Positions 1-11,819 of a DNA stretch of 64,000 nt are shown here, piece by piece. A program made the position numbers and the translations under genes. This DNA is from Allolobophora icterica. Lineage: Eukaryota > Annelida > Clitellata > Crassiclitellata > Lumbricidae. The stretch lies in the NCBI GenBank assembly GCA_963556255.1, contig OY744613.1, positions 53,035,949 to 53,099,948 on the forward strand. The letters are read 5' to 3'. A model generated the notes under the pieces. The model did not search any database, was not told where the DNA came from, and saw only the letters and a program-made list of their open reading frames with translations. The stretch's first letter is position 1. Each line of letters starts with the position of its first letter.

Positions 1-300
1 ACATGTCCAAACCATCGAAGTTGAACGACTTTGTCTCGCAGAGTTGTTTTGATGCCTAATGATTGTCTTATGTCATCGTTTCTTATTTTCTGCAGTCTTG
101 AAATCCCTGCGATCTTCCGCAGCCAGCTCATTTCCGCTGTAAGAATTCTTCTCTCTTCCTGTTTTCGCATGTTCCAACATTCCAATCCATATAGGAAAAT
201 GGGTTCTATCATTGTCTCATATATCTTTGTCTTGGTTTTCTTTGTTAATTCTATGCTCCTCCATATCGTCCATTTGTATAGGTCAACATTTATATTCAGC
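1..300 (-). mobile_element. Non-LTR retrotransposon (LINE) ORF C-terminal fragment, cut by window edge
   Basis: Read on the minus strand, this stretch encodes the typical segment downstream of the reverse-transcriptase domain of RTE/CR1-type LINEs. Recognisable pieces are FLYGLECWNMRKQEERRI, EMSWLRKIAGISRLQKIRN and RWFGH at the very edge. Small frame breaks occur, so it is a decayed fragment. The rest of the ORF would lie to the left of position 1. The assignment to LINEs is firm from the YG-x-E-x-W pattern, while the clade is inferred only. Confidence 0.7.
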
Positions 301-731
301 ACTTACAATTTATTATTTCAGTAAACAAACGCTTCAGTCAGAAAACAGACAGATATGTTGGACCTGATTGAAGCTTTTTGCTCTATTCGAAAGTGTCGTG
401 ATATTTTACTCAGATAGTCAGTAAGACCTGCATGATCACAGTGGCTCCCAAATGAATGCAGACGTCTGAAAATTGGAATCTTGAGGATTATGCCAAATGC
501 GGCAATTCCAGACAAGGAGAGAGGAAGGTGTTCAAAGATCATTTTCTACATGCTGTTTATGGATGGCCCTTCCCACACATTCAGTTGCAGATAAGAGTGG
601 CAAAATACAAGGAAAATCCAACTTATAATGCTGTCTTATGCAGCTGCAACAACCTCCTCATAATGACGTCACTTTATGTAATTTTTTACAGTATGACTGA
701 AACTTGGATCCGCAGTCAGATTCAATTGCTG
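301..731. other. Intergenic, no recognised feature
   Basis: Short open frames exist on both strands but none has a recognisable domain, splice pattern or repeat structure. This is the 3' flank of the first zinc-finger gene, which reads leftward and ends at 732. Confidence 0.4.
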
Positions 732-1925
732 TCATTCAAAATGCTCAGCAAATTCATCGTCCACTGGCAAATAACAAAACTGATAGCAGTGCTCCAGATA
801 TTCCTTTTCCATTCCAAACATTTCATCACAGAATCCACATCCATATGGTTTCACCATGAATGGTTCAATATCAAGAACAGAGGCAGTTTGATTTCCTGAA
901 TCTTTCAGATTTACATTTTCTTTTATGTGGGATCTGACACAACTAAACACATGATCTGCCTTTCCAAGTCCTTTGCGGCATAGTTCGCATATGTATGGTT
1001 TATCTCCAAACAGTATAGTAGGCCTACTCTGTGCAAAAGACTTATGACACATTTTACACTTAAATGTTTTCTCACCTGAGTGTGTTCTCGTGTGGCGTCT
1101 CAACTGATAATTCCACATGAATGACTTGTAACACAGTTCACATTTGTATGAGTTTTCTCCAGAATGTTTATTTCGAAAATGTGAACACAGACTAGCTCTT
1201 GATGCAAATGATTTCTGACATAGTTTACATTTGTATGGTTTATCTCCTGTGTGTGTTTCCATGTGTTGTTTCAAATCGCTACTCAATATAAATGACTTGT
1301 GACATGTTTGACACTCATATGGATTCTCTTTTGTGTGTCTTTTCTCGTGTTTTTTCCAGCTATTTCTAAAAGCAAATGTTTTGAGACAGATTTCGCACTG
1401 GAATGGTTTCTCCCCACTGTGAGTTCTCATGTGGTCCCTCAACAGATGTTGCCAAGTGTATGACTTGTAACATAGTTGACATTTGTATGGTTTCTCTCCA
1501 GAGTGCCTTACTTCATGTTCTTTTTGTTGGAACATTGTTCTAAACATTTTCCCACAGAACTTGCACTCATAAGGTCTTTCCCCACTATGAGTTCTCAGAT
1601 GTACCCTTAATGAGCCAGCATGTGAAAAACGTTTATCACAAAACTTACACCCGTATGGTTTTTCTCCAGTATGGGTTACCATATGCTCTTTCAAATCTCT
1701 AGACTGTGCACATTCTTTGTCACAATGACTGCACTTGTAGGGTTTCTCTGCAATGTGAGTTTTTCTGTGGTAATTTAGTGCATCACTTCTTTCAAACGCT
1801 TCTCCACAAAACTCACATCTGAATGTTTCATCAACTCTGCTTTTAATTGTTTTCTGGTCCCTTGTCTTGTCTTTGTTCCATTCGTCTGTTAGTTCTGACC
1901 AACACAAACCTTGTCCTTCATTCAT
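732..1925 (-). CDS. C2H2 zinc-finger protein A (397 aa) with cluster-specific C-terminal module
   Basis: Probable nuclear DNA-binding protein. A short N-terminus (MNEGQGLCWSE...) resembles the starts of the paralogues at 9286 and 17646. About nine canonical C2H2 fingers with TGEKPY-type linkers follow from about residue 35 to 290. The tenth finger (residues ~292-305) lacks its histidine half, and the eleventh has a Cys in place of the first zinc-binding His. The protein ends with a pseudo-finger of pattern C-x2-C...E-H-C-x3-C and the acidic tail PVDDEFAEHFE, shared with the paralogues. The start is the first ATG, at a position homologous to the paralogues. It is a single uninterrupted ORF, as expected for the cluster. 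Two damaged fingers suggest relaxed selection on the C-terminal part. DNA targets cannot be told from the sequence. Confidence 0.88.
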   Translation of the reverse strand: MNEGQGLCWSELTDEWNKDKTRDQKTIKSRVDETFRCEFCGEAFERSDALNYHRKTHIAEKPYKCSHCDKECAQSRDLKEHMVTHTGEKPYGCKFCDKRFSHAGSLRVHLRTHSGERPYECKFCGKMFRTMFQQKEHEVRHSGEKPYKCQLCYKSYTWQHLLRDHMRTHSGEKPFQCEICLKTFAFRNSWKKHEKRHTKENPYECQTCHKSFILSSDLKQHMETHTGDKPYKCKLCQKSFASRASLCSHFRNKHSGENSYKCELCYKSFMWNYQLRRHTRTHSGEKTFKCKMCHKSFAQSRPTILFGDKPYICELCRKGLGKADHVFSCVRSHIKENVNLKDSGNQTASVLDIEPFMVKPYGCGFCDEMFGMEKEYLEHCYQFCYLPVDDEFAEHFE

Positions 1926-1945
1926 TGCACACAGGTTGACTTCTT
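1926..1945 (-). promoter_or_regulatory. 5' leader block shared by zinc-finger paralogues
   Basis: Directly upstream of the ATG the minus strand reads GTCAACCTGTGTGCA. The paralogue at 9286 has GTCAACCTGTCTGCC at the same place, and the pseudogene at 17646 keeps AACCTGCGAACC. The block was duplicated along with the coding region. Whether it is leader, splice-related or regulatory cannot be decided here. Confidence 0.4.
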
Positions 1946-2391
1946 AGTGAATTAACAAGAAGTTCTTTTGCTGAACTGGTGAATTAAAAGTGTTCATATG
2001 AATTCTTTTGTTACATTAAGTACAGTAGTTGCTACACTTTCTTTCGGTTTCTTCTATCTTCTGTGTTTTGATACGGTCCATTGCGAGATTCTTCTTTCTT
2101 TTGGGATTTTCTTTTATATTCTTTTACATCAGACATCTATTTCTGTAATATGTTGCTGTCAATAGAATATCAAATAATGCTTACAAAATAATATACAGCA
2201 ACGCAACCCACTTCTGCCACCAAACAACAGATCACACTGTTAAACCACTAAGTTTCTGCAGTCATTTTAATACCAAATAGAAGCAAAATGACTCAAATTT
2301 TTTTATATATTATCACTCATTTGCTTATATACAAGATTAATCTTAACACCCTTTCTTTCTCCTTACTTACTACAGAATAGCTATGAATTGA

Positions 2392-3289
2392 CAGTGATGT
2401 AGTACTCGAGTACAGCCAAGGACTCGAGTCCGACTCGAGACCAATTTTCTGCGGACTTGGACTCGCACTGTCACGACTCGGACTTGAACTCAGACTCGAA
2501 GTCCTGGACTCGAATTTGACGCGCTTTCAAATCAAAATTTCTGGGGAGAACAGGCAACTGTATTGCCATGTCATGGCCAAGACCACCCCTCATGCGAGAA
2601 CTGATTTGAATACCCAGCTGGCTGTTGCTACAGGCACCAGTCAGAACAAGTGGAACTACTTCGGCGCCAAACAGTAACTACCAGCAGACAATAGATATTA
2701 ATTAATTGAAGACTAGTATCATGAACAGACTGGTGTATAAGGCAGGTCTCAAATCGGCCATGACGGGTACATTTATAGAAGCGAACACCGAGAAGGGCAT
2801 GACATTGAAAAGAACGGTTGACCGAATACTAGGGATTGTCGATTTGTAAATATATCTTCAATTAAAATGCTAAACTGTGGAGTTATTAATTTATTGCTTC
2901 AAATTACAGGAAACTTGTCTCATATCATCCTTTCCAGGAAGAAGCGTGGATGTGACATGCAACGACTGCACTTGTGGCTTTTACAATATTAGCTGTTCCT
3001 ACGATGCTGAACTTGTGTTTAGCAGTGGAAGAATATTTGTGTTCTCATGATCATGACAGGTTATTGAACAACACTTTATTTAATTTTGTGTTTTTAATGT
3101 GTAATTTTGGGTAAATTACATTAACAATTCTTTCTGCATAAATAATTCTGTTATTGTTTCTATGACATTCAGTGTATTTTGATGTGGATGGACTTGGACT
3201 TGGATTCATTCTTTAGTGACTCGGACTCAAACACCTCAGGACTCGAACTCGACTTGAACTCGGCTTAGGTGGACTCGACTGCATCACTG
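2392..3289. mobile_element. Non-autonomous hAT element with CTCGAG-rich subtermini
   Basis: Terminal inverted repeats begin CAGTGATGTAGTACTCGAG on the left and, reverse complemented, CAGTGATGCAGTCGAG on the right. Target-site duplication is TGAATTGA (2384-2391) and TGAATTGG (3290-3297), 7 of 8 identical, which is the 8-bp signature of hAT transposons. Both subtermini are packed with ACTCGAG/GGACTCG direct repeats, probable transposase-binding sites. Scraps of coding-like sequence lie near 2570-2680, but no open transposase is present. Confidence 0.82.
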
Positions 3290-3746
3290 TGAATTGGTAA
3301 CAATTCCTCTCTAGTCTATCTGCATCTTAAAGGACTTCAAAAACCAATTATTTTTACATAAGAAATTAAGTTTTTAATTTCTCAACATGTCTGGTGTAAC
3401 GTTACTATCGCTAATAACCTTATTAGCAGATAGGCCCCTTGTTTGGTTATCTCTTAGGGACTGATATGGATCTAATACCTCGTTGCTTTTATATTTTCAT
3501 TTGCTCAGAGCCCCCATCAACAATTCACAACATACATCATTCAATTGTAGAGTCAATTACAAGACCTGTGCTTGTCATTATATGTATTTTAACGATATAA
3601 TCAATGCAAGTTATTTCACAGTTCAATAATAGATCACGCCTAAACAATCCTCTAGTCTAGACTAGACCTATCTTACCTAAGACCAGCACGTATGCATCTT
3701 AAATATTCTATATATCTAGGCTAAATATAAGCACATTAAATTACCC

Positions 3747-3878
3747 TCCCGTGGTAGTGCACCATTGGAGTTCCTTCTTGGCATTCGTATGACGAGTTCA
3801 CCAACAATGTCCTTCGCCCGTTTATCGAAGCTTTATTTGAAGAGTTATCTCCCGATCTCCTCGTCCGTACTCAGAACA
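3747..3878 (+). other. Possible orphan exon of unknown gene
   Basis: An open frame encodes a helix-like peptide containing DEFTNNVLRPFIEALFEEL. It is preceded by a pyrimidine-rich stretch ending in AG (near 3758) and followed by a good donor, GTATGT, near 3884. No family is recognised and no partner exon was found nearby. It could be a transposon-derived fragment. Confidence 0.25.
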
Positions 3879-3889
3879 ACACAGGTATG

Positions 3890-6240
3890 TGCCGGTCTGA
3901 TATTTCCACGTAGAATTCTTTCTGGATGTTCCCAGAAAGCCAACGTTCGAACAAGTATTTTAGTCTCTTTATTTCGAAACTACTTGCCGATCCGAAGTTC
4001 AATCGTTCGTATCACTAGCTCGTAGTTTTATACGTATCGAACTGTAACTTGAAGACGCTATGCTCGCATCTTCACTCGCAACTTCAGTTTTTAATCGTTC
4101 GATACTAACTTTGTTAAATGTTGACCGATTTCGATCCCAAGTTCACCGTATCGTAGAATGTACTCTGTTCTACACGACTAACGTGAACATTTGACGATTT
4201 CTATCACCAATGTTTGCCTCTTCCTGAGTCAAACGTCGTAGCTTCACCACGACCAACTATCGCCATCAGCGGCGAATAACCGACTCTCCTCTGCCACGTC
4301 ACCAGCAGACGATCGACGTTGAATTAACCAGTAATTTCGTATTGACCAATGGAATCTTGGCATCTTGCGGTTGACAACTCTCAAACCCTCTAACTTGTCC
4401 CCTAACTCTATATTATTAATTACCCTTATCGTACTGGTCTTACGTGCTGGTTAATTAACTAAACAATTAATACCAATCAATAACTATGATAAATCATTTG
4501 TATCATACACACAAATCATATAGCGCTATTCTATACATTCAGTGTATTTGGGTGATGAAAGGGACATCCGCTACATCTGGGTTGGGCTTTTCTTGCTTAA
4601 GCCAAATGGTGAACAAAACTATTATGACTCACAGAATGCTGAAATTTGAGTTCTCTCTTGTAATGATAATTCATCAGAAAACCTTATAAAACTTAGAATC
4701 TACAAACCTATTTATATAGCCTTGATGTCTTTTCTATTTTTGGCTGTAACAATGTCACATTTTTTACCCGTGTAATTCCATATAAAAATCAGACCGCATT
4801 CAAGTCGTCCCGAATCAGAATCCCCAAAAATCTGTAAAGACATAACAGCCCGATTTCCCGAAAACAGTTTTATAGAAAGCGGTCGAAATCCATAAAACTG
4901 TTTAGAAATATTTCCACAATTAAATTGCAATGTTTGAAATACAACACCCTGTTTTAAAATGAATTGGTTAAGTTTGAACTCTTATCACCTTGTCACCTTG
5001 TGCTGTCAACTCCTGGAGCTCTAGCGATCGTCATGATAAACAATAATTGAACTCTTATACATGACAAATATATCGATTTGGGGGAATACGGTCGAAATTC
5101 GTTTCGTGGATTCAGGTTTCGGGGATTCGCTACGCAACCTTGATGAAATGCGTTAGTAGTAGGAGACAAGAAATATATAACGATAATTTGCAGATAATTT
5201 ACCGAAAGTAATCTCCAATATATTAGTAAAGTTGAAAATATTTCACAGTCCATGTGAAAATTTAAAATAAAACTAAGGTATACCAGTATAAAAAAGATAT
5301 TCCTAAAGACTGATTTTATGCTCAGTCGAGCTCAAGAAAATGGCGTCGAAGAAAGTGCAAAATAAGATCTCAAAAGTTGGATCAGAGACCAACACTACTG
5401 CCATCTATGGACTGATTTAGATGTCTTGTTTGCACTTGAAAGCTCAGCAACACTATAATTTAATATACCATAAGTAGGGTATTAGGTGAGTGAGAAGATA
5501 GTTGTCTTCGAATGTCACATTATGTTCGCCACATAAGTATTGTGTGACGTCAGAGACTAATGAACTCTACATAAGATTAACTTAAAACAGCAGTACAAAT
5601 CTCACAGTGAAAGAACACTGCAAATTTACTGTGATGCTTAATGGCCAATCCTCTCAAACTTCTTTAAAGGGTGACGGTTAGAGTTAGTTCAGCACAATAA
5701 TCTGGTGTCTACCCGAATCGCCGAATCCTCGAAAGCCATCAAACTGCTTAACATATCATAACAAGGGTTTTAAGTGTTTCAGAAAACGTGTAGTCTGTGT
5801 TAGAACCACTGGGTGATCAGATATGGTGTGCTCAGCTTGTAAGGCGGAGGGTAGGCTTACTGTTTTTAAGAAATTGTTTTAAAGAAATTTCCACTGGGGA
5901 TATTTTGAAAAAGGACATTTTTTGCACATAATTTTTAAGTCAAAAAGCATTGAATCAGAGAAACTTGGGAGACATATATTTTAAATATTTGAACTTTAAT
6001 GCAGTCAAATTATCAAAATGAACTCGTTATTAATGAGAATTTCAACTTAAAGTCTCAAGGTCATAATAAATAAAATCATGTCATCATTGGTGGCAACTGG
6101 TCAAACTGAAAAGAACAAAATTCACTGGTGAGGAAATGGGCGACGACTGACAGGGAATTTGAGAGGGCTGGTGGGAAAATTCCCCACAAGTCAACATTTA
6201 AAAAAATCCTATGACAACATAGAACCTCAACTCAAGTGGT
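3890..6240. other. Repeat-poor intergenic stretch, nothing recognised
   Basis: Open frames are all below 90 codons and lack recognisable motifs. No inverted repeats with target-site duplications, tandem arrays or splice-flanked exons stood out. Confidence 0.4.
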
Positions 6241-6299
6241 CACTGTGCATAAACTCTAATATGAGTTGCTCCTGGTTTGTCTGAATGCCTTCGAACCTA

Positions 6300-6352
6300 A
6301 AATTAGGTCACCTTTCTGTGCAAAAGCCATGTTGCATAATTCACAATTACAA
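6300..6352 (-). pseudogene. Zinc-finger remnant
   Basis: The minus strand gives NCELCNMAFAQKGD, closely matching a finger of the gene at 7997-9286 (FKCESCDLAFAQKGN). The frame degenerates on both sides. It is a relic of another member of the zinc-finger cluster. Confidence 0.6.
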
Positions 6353-6601
6353 TTACCCGGTATATGTGTTTCTTTCCAATTTGTCTTCTATCGAGTGTTC
6401 TTGTAGTTGGCCATAACTATAATACGTCGTTTACCATTCCTTTATATCACACAGATAGGAAAGCACAGGACAACAAAGTTAATGAACATCAAATGCAGAT
6501 AAGACTTCAGTGCTGCTTTCTTTTCTACCTTTACTTTGCAACTGGATATCTAATCTAATTTCTATTGCACCGTTTTTATCACAATGTCCAAGATATCGAT
6601 A

Positions 6602-6914
6602 ACTCAGGTTCAAATTTAAAACTTATCTTTTTCCACTTGTATTACCACAGTTGCTTGGATTCTGGTTCCCTGATCTTTTGGATTTCAACCTGATGCGCCT
6701 TTCTTAGATGCAATGAATTATGAGTTTTGATTGTGATTTGACTCTATGCTACTATATGCTACTATAGCATAGAGTCAAATCACAATCAAAACTCATAATT
6801 CATTGCATCTAAGAAAGGCGCATCAGGTTGAAATCCAAAAGATCAGGGAACCAGAATCCAAGCAACTGTGGTAATACAAGTGGAAAAAGATAAGTTTTAA
6901 ATTTGAACCTGAGT
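6602..6914. repeat. Perfect 150-bp inverted repeat (palindrome) with 13-bp spacer
   Basis: Left arm 6602-6751 and right arm 6765-6914 are exact reverse complements, base for base as read by eye, with the spacer CTATATGCTACTA. Arms start and end abruptly. No target-site duplication or transposon terminus is obvious. A transcript would form a 150-bp hairpin. An assembly or library fold-back artefact must also be considered. Confidence 0.9.
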
Positions 6915-7996
6915 GACATTGCAAGGAATCAACAGAGCATACTGAATCGGCAGCAGATTCCAAAACTTCGGAACATTAACTGAAACTTCACAAGAGCCCA
7001 AAGTACACTGTTCTGGTGTGGGGCTCATCAAGAGTCACAGTCAAATACTGAAAACAAGATTTTATTATTCCGTACTCACTATGCTTGTTTTTGTTCCACA
7101 ACACGGATTGTACTTAGACTGTGCACAACTTATTTGATTAAGTTTATGTTGTTGACACATACGTAAATATTCAACTAATAATGTACGAACAAATTTATCT
7201 GGACATTTCTGGAAGATTTGTTTTTAATACATGGATGAACATGCATGAACATTGTTATAGCATCAATATTAGTTTCATCATTTTATCTAAACAGGAATGA
7301 TCATTCAGGAATGAGAAAAACTTTGAGGCAGAATCCTTGTGCATAGTATAAATATCTCTGGATGTCATTGTTTTCTTTAAGCAGAAGTATATAATAATGA
7401 TCCCTTGTATATACCTAATTCATATCCTTTGTATCTTTACGATCAACTCTGATCTTGGTATAATCTCCCTCATTCTTACACATGAGGGATATGTTCATCT
7501 TATGGACTTGGATTCCAGCTAACAAGTCTTCACTCAATCTTGACAGCATTGGCCACTTTAGCATCACTGTTTAACTTCAATTCACCTTTAAATCATTTTG
7601 ATCAGCTAACTTAACATTTCAATGAGTAAATTCAAAGCAGGGTTCTGACAACTGTTCTGTGTATAACAGAGCCACAGCACTAATTAAGTTCCAACATCGT
7701 CTGTTTCCAATACACTTTGGGTTTTAAAAGTATCAAACACAAACAAACCAAAAACTATAAACAAACAAACATACTACACATTGAATAAAATTTAAGTATT
7801 TTTCACTGTGTAAAACTATACAGATGCCAATAAAATTATTGTCAGCAGGAATAAACCGAAATTCATTTACCCAAGTTCTGTGGAGAAACATGTCTCTATT
7901 GTATGCTCCAAATGTAACAAAAACACTGTCACTAATTAGCAAAGTATTGGAAAACAGAATAATTTGAAACTTTCCTTGAAATAAAACAATTCAGCT
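6915..7996. other. Intergenic, no recognised feature
   Basis: AT-rich sequence downstream of the palindrome and 3' of the second zinc-finger gene. No domains, splice-flanked exons or mobile-element termini were recognised. Confidence 0.35.
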
Positions 7997-9286
7997 CTAA
8001 TCTTCAAAGAGTTCAGCAAAGTCATCATCCACTGGAGAATAACACAACTGGAAACAGTGCTCCATAAATTCTTTTTCTATTTCAAACATTTCATTGCATA
8101 GTACACATCCATAACGTTTCACCGGAAAAGAATCAGTTTCAATAACAGTTGATTTATGATTCCAAAATATTTCCAGATTTTGTTTTTCTTCTGTGTGGGT
8201 AACTGTATGACTAATCAGATGATCAACGCTTTCAACTGTTGTGTGGAATAATCCAGATCTCATTGGTTTCTCTCCAGTCTCAGTATTTGCATCAACATTC
8301 ACAGATAGAAGCTGCCCAAAATCCTTGTCAGATAATTTGTCTTTGCATGTTTTTTCTCCATTATGTGTTAACAAATGCCTCCTCAGGTCAACTTTCTCTG
8401 CATAAGCCTTGGAACATATTTCACATTTGTGTGGTTTGCCTCCAGGGTGAGTTTTCTGATGCATTTTGAAATCGTCAAGTCGTCCAAATACTTTCTGACA
8501 TAAAGTGCACATGTATAGTTTCTCTCCAATATGGCTTCCCACATGATGATTCAAACTATCGAGTCGCGTAAACGATTTGCGACATATTGGACATATGTAA
8601 GTTTTATCTGCATTATGGATTCTTGAATGACGACTCAGGTTGCCTTTCTGTGCAAAAGCCAAGTCACAACTTTCACACTTAAATGGTTTCTCTCCAGTGT
8701 GGGTTCTCATATGGTTATCCAGAGCTCCAATCTGTTTAAACATCTTCCCACATACTTGGCATCTAAATGGGTTTTCTCCTGAATGGGTTTTTGAATGTTT
8801 ATTCAAGTCACACATCTGTCGATATAACTTATGACATAACTCACATTTGTACGTCTTCTCTCCTGTGTGGGTTTTTACATGCGAGTTAAAGTTACTGCGC
8901 CATGTAAAGGATTTGTGACATAACTGACATTTGTATGGCTTCTCTCCTGTGTGGGTTTTCATATGCGCACTCAAAGTATCAATCCGTGGGAAAGCTTTAC
9001 TACAGAATTTGCACTTGTGTGATTTCTCTCCAGTATGGATTCTTCTGTGATATCTAAGATAATCATTTCTGGCAAACATTTTCCCACATACCTCGCACTT
9101 GAATGATTTCTGTCCACTGTGACCTCTCATGTGTTCATTAAAATAAGTGCTCCGTTTAACCTTTTTGTTACATAAATTGCATTTGTATGGTTTATATTTT
9201 CTATGCTTTTTCAAGTGTTCTCTCATCTTGTCTCCGTTGCATTCCTTCGTTGGGCCTGACTGACGCAAACCTTGATCTTGATTCAT
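7997..9286 (-). CDS. C2H2 zinc-finger protein B (429 aa) with cluster-specific C-terminal module
   Basis: Probable nuclear DNA-binding protein. The short N-terminus (MNQDQGLRQSGPTKE) is homologous to paralogues A and C. Ten canonical C2H2 fingers follow, from about residue 33 to 312, with HTGEKP(Y/F)KC linkers. Two degenerate fingers come next, CKDKLSDKDFGQ... and MRSGLFHTTVES..., where zinc ligands have been lost. The C-terminal module ends the protein: YGCVLCNEMFEIEKEFMEHC, a further Cys three residues on, and the acidic tail PVDDDFAELFED. The start is supported by the shared leader block. The ORF is uninterrupted, so the gene may be functional. Confidence 0.9.
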   Translation of the reverse strand: MNQDQGLRQSGPTKECNGDKMREHLKKHRKYKPYKCNLCNKKVKRSTYFNEHMRGHSGQKSFKCEVCGKMFARNDYLRYHRRIHTGEKSHKCKFCSKAFPRIDTLSAHMKTHTGEKPYKCQLCHKSFTWRSNFNSHVKTHTGEKTYKCELCHKLYRQMCDLNKHSKTHSGENPFRCQVCGKMFKQIGALDNHMRTHTGEKPFKCESCDLAFAQKGNLSRHSRIHNADKTYICPICRKSFTRLDSLNHHVGSHIGEKLYMCTLCQKVFGRLDDFKMHQKTHPGGKPHKCEICSKAYAEKVDLRRHLLTHNGEKTCKDKLSDKDFGQLLSVNVDANTETGEKPMRSGLFHTTVESVDHLISHTVTHTEEKQNLEIFWNHKSTVIETDSFPVKRYGCVLCNEMFEIEKEFMEHCFQLCYSPVDDDFAELFED

Positions 9287-9629
9287 GGCAGACAGGTTGA
9301 CTTTGCAATGAGTTATTTAAATGATATTTGTGCTATAAACCATTATTAAACTGATTGTGGTGCAGATTACAGTGTCACGGTTCTAAGGTGATATGAATAA
9401 AGTTGTAGCACTCTCTATAACAATTGCAGATGATACCCTGCACAGTTCTTTTTTCTTCTGAAACAGAAAGAATTGCGTGTTTGGTGAAAACTGTTCCATA
9501 GCAAAACCATAAGTACAGTTCAGGTCAATGATTTTGTCCTTATGAAGTTTTCACATTCCACAGGCTTCAATTCTGTTGATGAAGGCAGGTGCTGCTGAAA
9601 CAATACCATCAATTATTGTCAAAAAGAAT

Positions 9630-9850
9630 GCTACAATGAATTGTGTCGTTAAACAACTAACTCTACCAATGTTTATCCGTTGCTCGACCTCTTATTCTTC
9701 CTTCAAGAAACGCCTCAAAACTCATTACTTCTCACTGGCTTTCAAACATATGGATATCTAATTGCTCTTCACCTGGCGGCTGACTAACCGCGCCTCAGAT
9801 TCGTATTTCTGTGTGACTTTGCGCGCGTTAAAAATGTTTGTAATAATAAT
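9630..9850 (+). mobile_element. LINE 3' fragment
   Basis: The open frame contains SYSSFKKRLKTHYFSLAF, the characteristic end of CR1-type reverse-transcriptase ORFs, followed by an untranslated tail and a short (ATA)n. It is strongly 5' truncated, as is usual for target-primed insertions. Confidence 0.6.
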
Positions 9851-10261
9851 AATTCTCAAGATTGACTCAACTGATTTATAGATAGTTCTGTCAATTCTAA
9901 ACAGGTCGCCATAATTGTGTGAAATGTAAATAAAACTCTTTTCTTTTAATTTGCGATCAAGTGTTTAAGGCACTTAGTAGCTACATACAATTGTTTTCAA
10001 TTATAAGAGGTAAAAAAGATTCTTTTATTTACACTACACTAGAGAATCGTTAAGCAATCTTCATTATAACACAAATTCTGATACAATATGGATCCCAAAT
10101 TAATTCTGCAATAGTCAGTGCTTGCCTTGTAACATGGTTAGTAGAGGTTTGAGCCTACCCTCAAACAGTTACTGCATAGGGCACATGAGCAAGTCACCAC
10201 TAACAATTGTTCAGTGCCATCGAAGAAGGCTTGGTAATCAGATAGAGGCAATTAATAAATG

Positions 10262-10853
10262 CATAATAAAAAAATATTGTAATTGTAATCGCAAATTTAT
10301 ATAGCGCCACTCGTAATCAGAGGCGCTCGCGACCCGGGTCAGTGTCTTCACTGACAAAAATAAATGTTTTCAGGCGCTTGCGACACTGGGCTGGAGAGAG
10401 AGAGGAGGACAAACCTAAAGTCTTGAGGGAGGCTGTTCCAGCTGGAAGGGCCCACAACCGCAAAACTACAGGACTGGGCAGTAGCAGTGCGCATCCAAGG
10501 AACTATAGCAAGTGGCCACGGGCCGATGACCTGAGAGAGGCCCGACCGGGCAAACTGGAAACTGGGGTGCAGTAAGCCCTGAGATACAGCGGAGCTGAGC
10601 CAACAAGATAGTTACGCATGAGGGAAAGGATCTTAAATTGGATGCATTGGTGAATGGGAAGCCAGTGAAGGGAGTCCCGGATGTAGGAAGACATATGGGC
10701 AAACTTCATGATGCCCCCTATGAGGCGAGCAGCAGCATTAAGGATGGACTGAAGTTTAGATGTATTAGTAGAGGACAGGCCAATATAGACAGCGTTTCCA
10801 TAGTCAATCCTAGTGCAGATCAGAGCATGAACCAAGGTCACAATAGCATGCAA
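10262..10853 (-). mobile_element. CR1-like LINE, 3' fragment of reverse-transcriptase ORF
   Basis: The minus strand encodes the reverse-transcriptase connection region: ICTRIDYGNAVYIGL, SKLQSILNAAARLI, LHWLPIHQCIQFKI and APLYLR. These are hallmark segments of CR1/Jockey-group LINE proteins. Downstream the coding frame decays into a tail containing the GCGCTATATAAATTTGCG motif. It is 5' truncated at about 10853 beside an (AAT)n tract. Confidence 0.8.
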
Positions 10854-10874
10854 TAATAGATATTACATGCATAA

Positions 10875-10875
10875 C

Positions 10876-10971
<96 letters not shown>
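10875..10971. repeat. (AAT)n microsatellite
   Basis: About 30 uninterrupted AAT units abutting the truncated 5' end of the preceding LINE fragment. Confidence 0.95.
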
Positions 10972-11117
10972 TCAGTAAAAATAATTAACTTCGTTATAAT
11001 GTGATCTACTGGTTTTTTTTACGTTGATACGGCTTTCAAAGAGAGCGTCAATGCGTGTCTAGTATATAAAAACTGTCTCAAGGTACTAAAATTATTTGTC
11101 TAAGGGAGACACATAAA

Positions 11118-11327
11118 AGAATAATAATATAATAATATTCTTTATCATTTCAAACTGACAGACGCAGTAAGATTACATTGAAACATGAGAGTACAATCAA
11201 GATCTTAATTAAACAAACGGTTTGGCAGCCAGACAAGGCGCCGCCCTAGAGGGGGTTACGGGAATCGATCCGCGAACCTAATGCTCTACTGGCCATGAGT
11301 GTAACCATTATTCTATCCCTCCCTCCC
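11118..11327 (-). mobile_element. tRNA-derived SINE (copy 1)
   Basis: On the minus strand the head reads GGGATAGAATAATGGTTACA (A-box-like) with a B-box-like GCGGATCGATTCCCG. The tail contains TGTAATCTTACTGCG and CAGTTTGAAATGATAAA, ending in (ATT)n. Head and tail match the copies at 11596, 23591 and 24328. Confidence 0.7.
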
Positions 11328-11595
11328 CAATGATCACAGAATTCAATCAACTAGACACTTTTCAATCTTTAAAAATCATTTTGTCTTTATCAACTTATTA
11401 TCAAATGAAGTCGAAATTTATGGCACTAAAACCTTCACTTGCTCAGATTATTCTGATCGATCAAATATAAACTGTCCATTCCTTACTGAATAAAAATAAT
11501 TCTGTCTTACCACCTGCGTAAGTCATCACTATTCCTATATTGCTGCAACACAGTTCATACAGATAAGCTAATCTTCCTATAAACCTCTAGCATTT

Positions 11596-11819
11596 GGGGG
11601 GCCCGATAGTGCATTGGATAACATCTGGCGTAGAGTGCGAGAGGTACAGAGATCGAGTCCCGTAGGCTGACATGCTTTGTAGGCTGCAATTTGCGCCGTG
11701 TATTGCAGGCTGTCTGCTCTTAGTAGTTAAGATTTATCGCATAACATGTACTGATTTGTAATCATACTGCGTTGTTGTTAGTTTGAAGATATTAAACGAA
11801 GATTATTATTATTATTATT
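11596..11819 (+). mobile_element. tRNA-derived SINE (copy 2)
   Basis: The head GGGGCCCGATAGTGCATTGG and B-box-like GAGATCGAGTCCCG are followed by the shared tail ACTGATTTGTAATCATACTG, TTAGTTTGAAGATATTAAACG and (ATT)n. The head differs from copies 3 and 4, but the tail is the same. Confidence 0.7.

Noticed and set aside
10342..10575. Plus-strand frames at 10342-10856
   Set aside because: They oppose a clear minus-strand reverse-transcriptase fragment.
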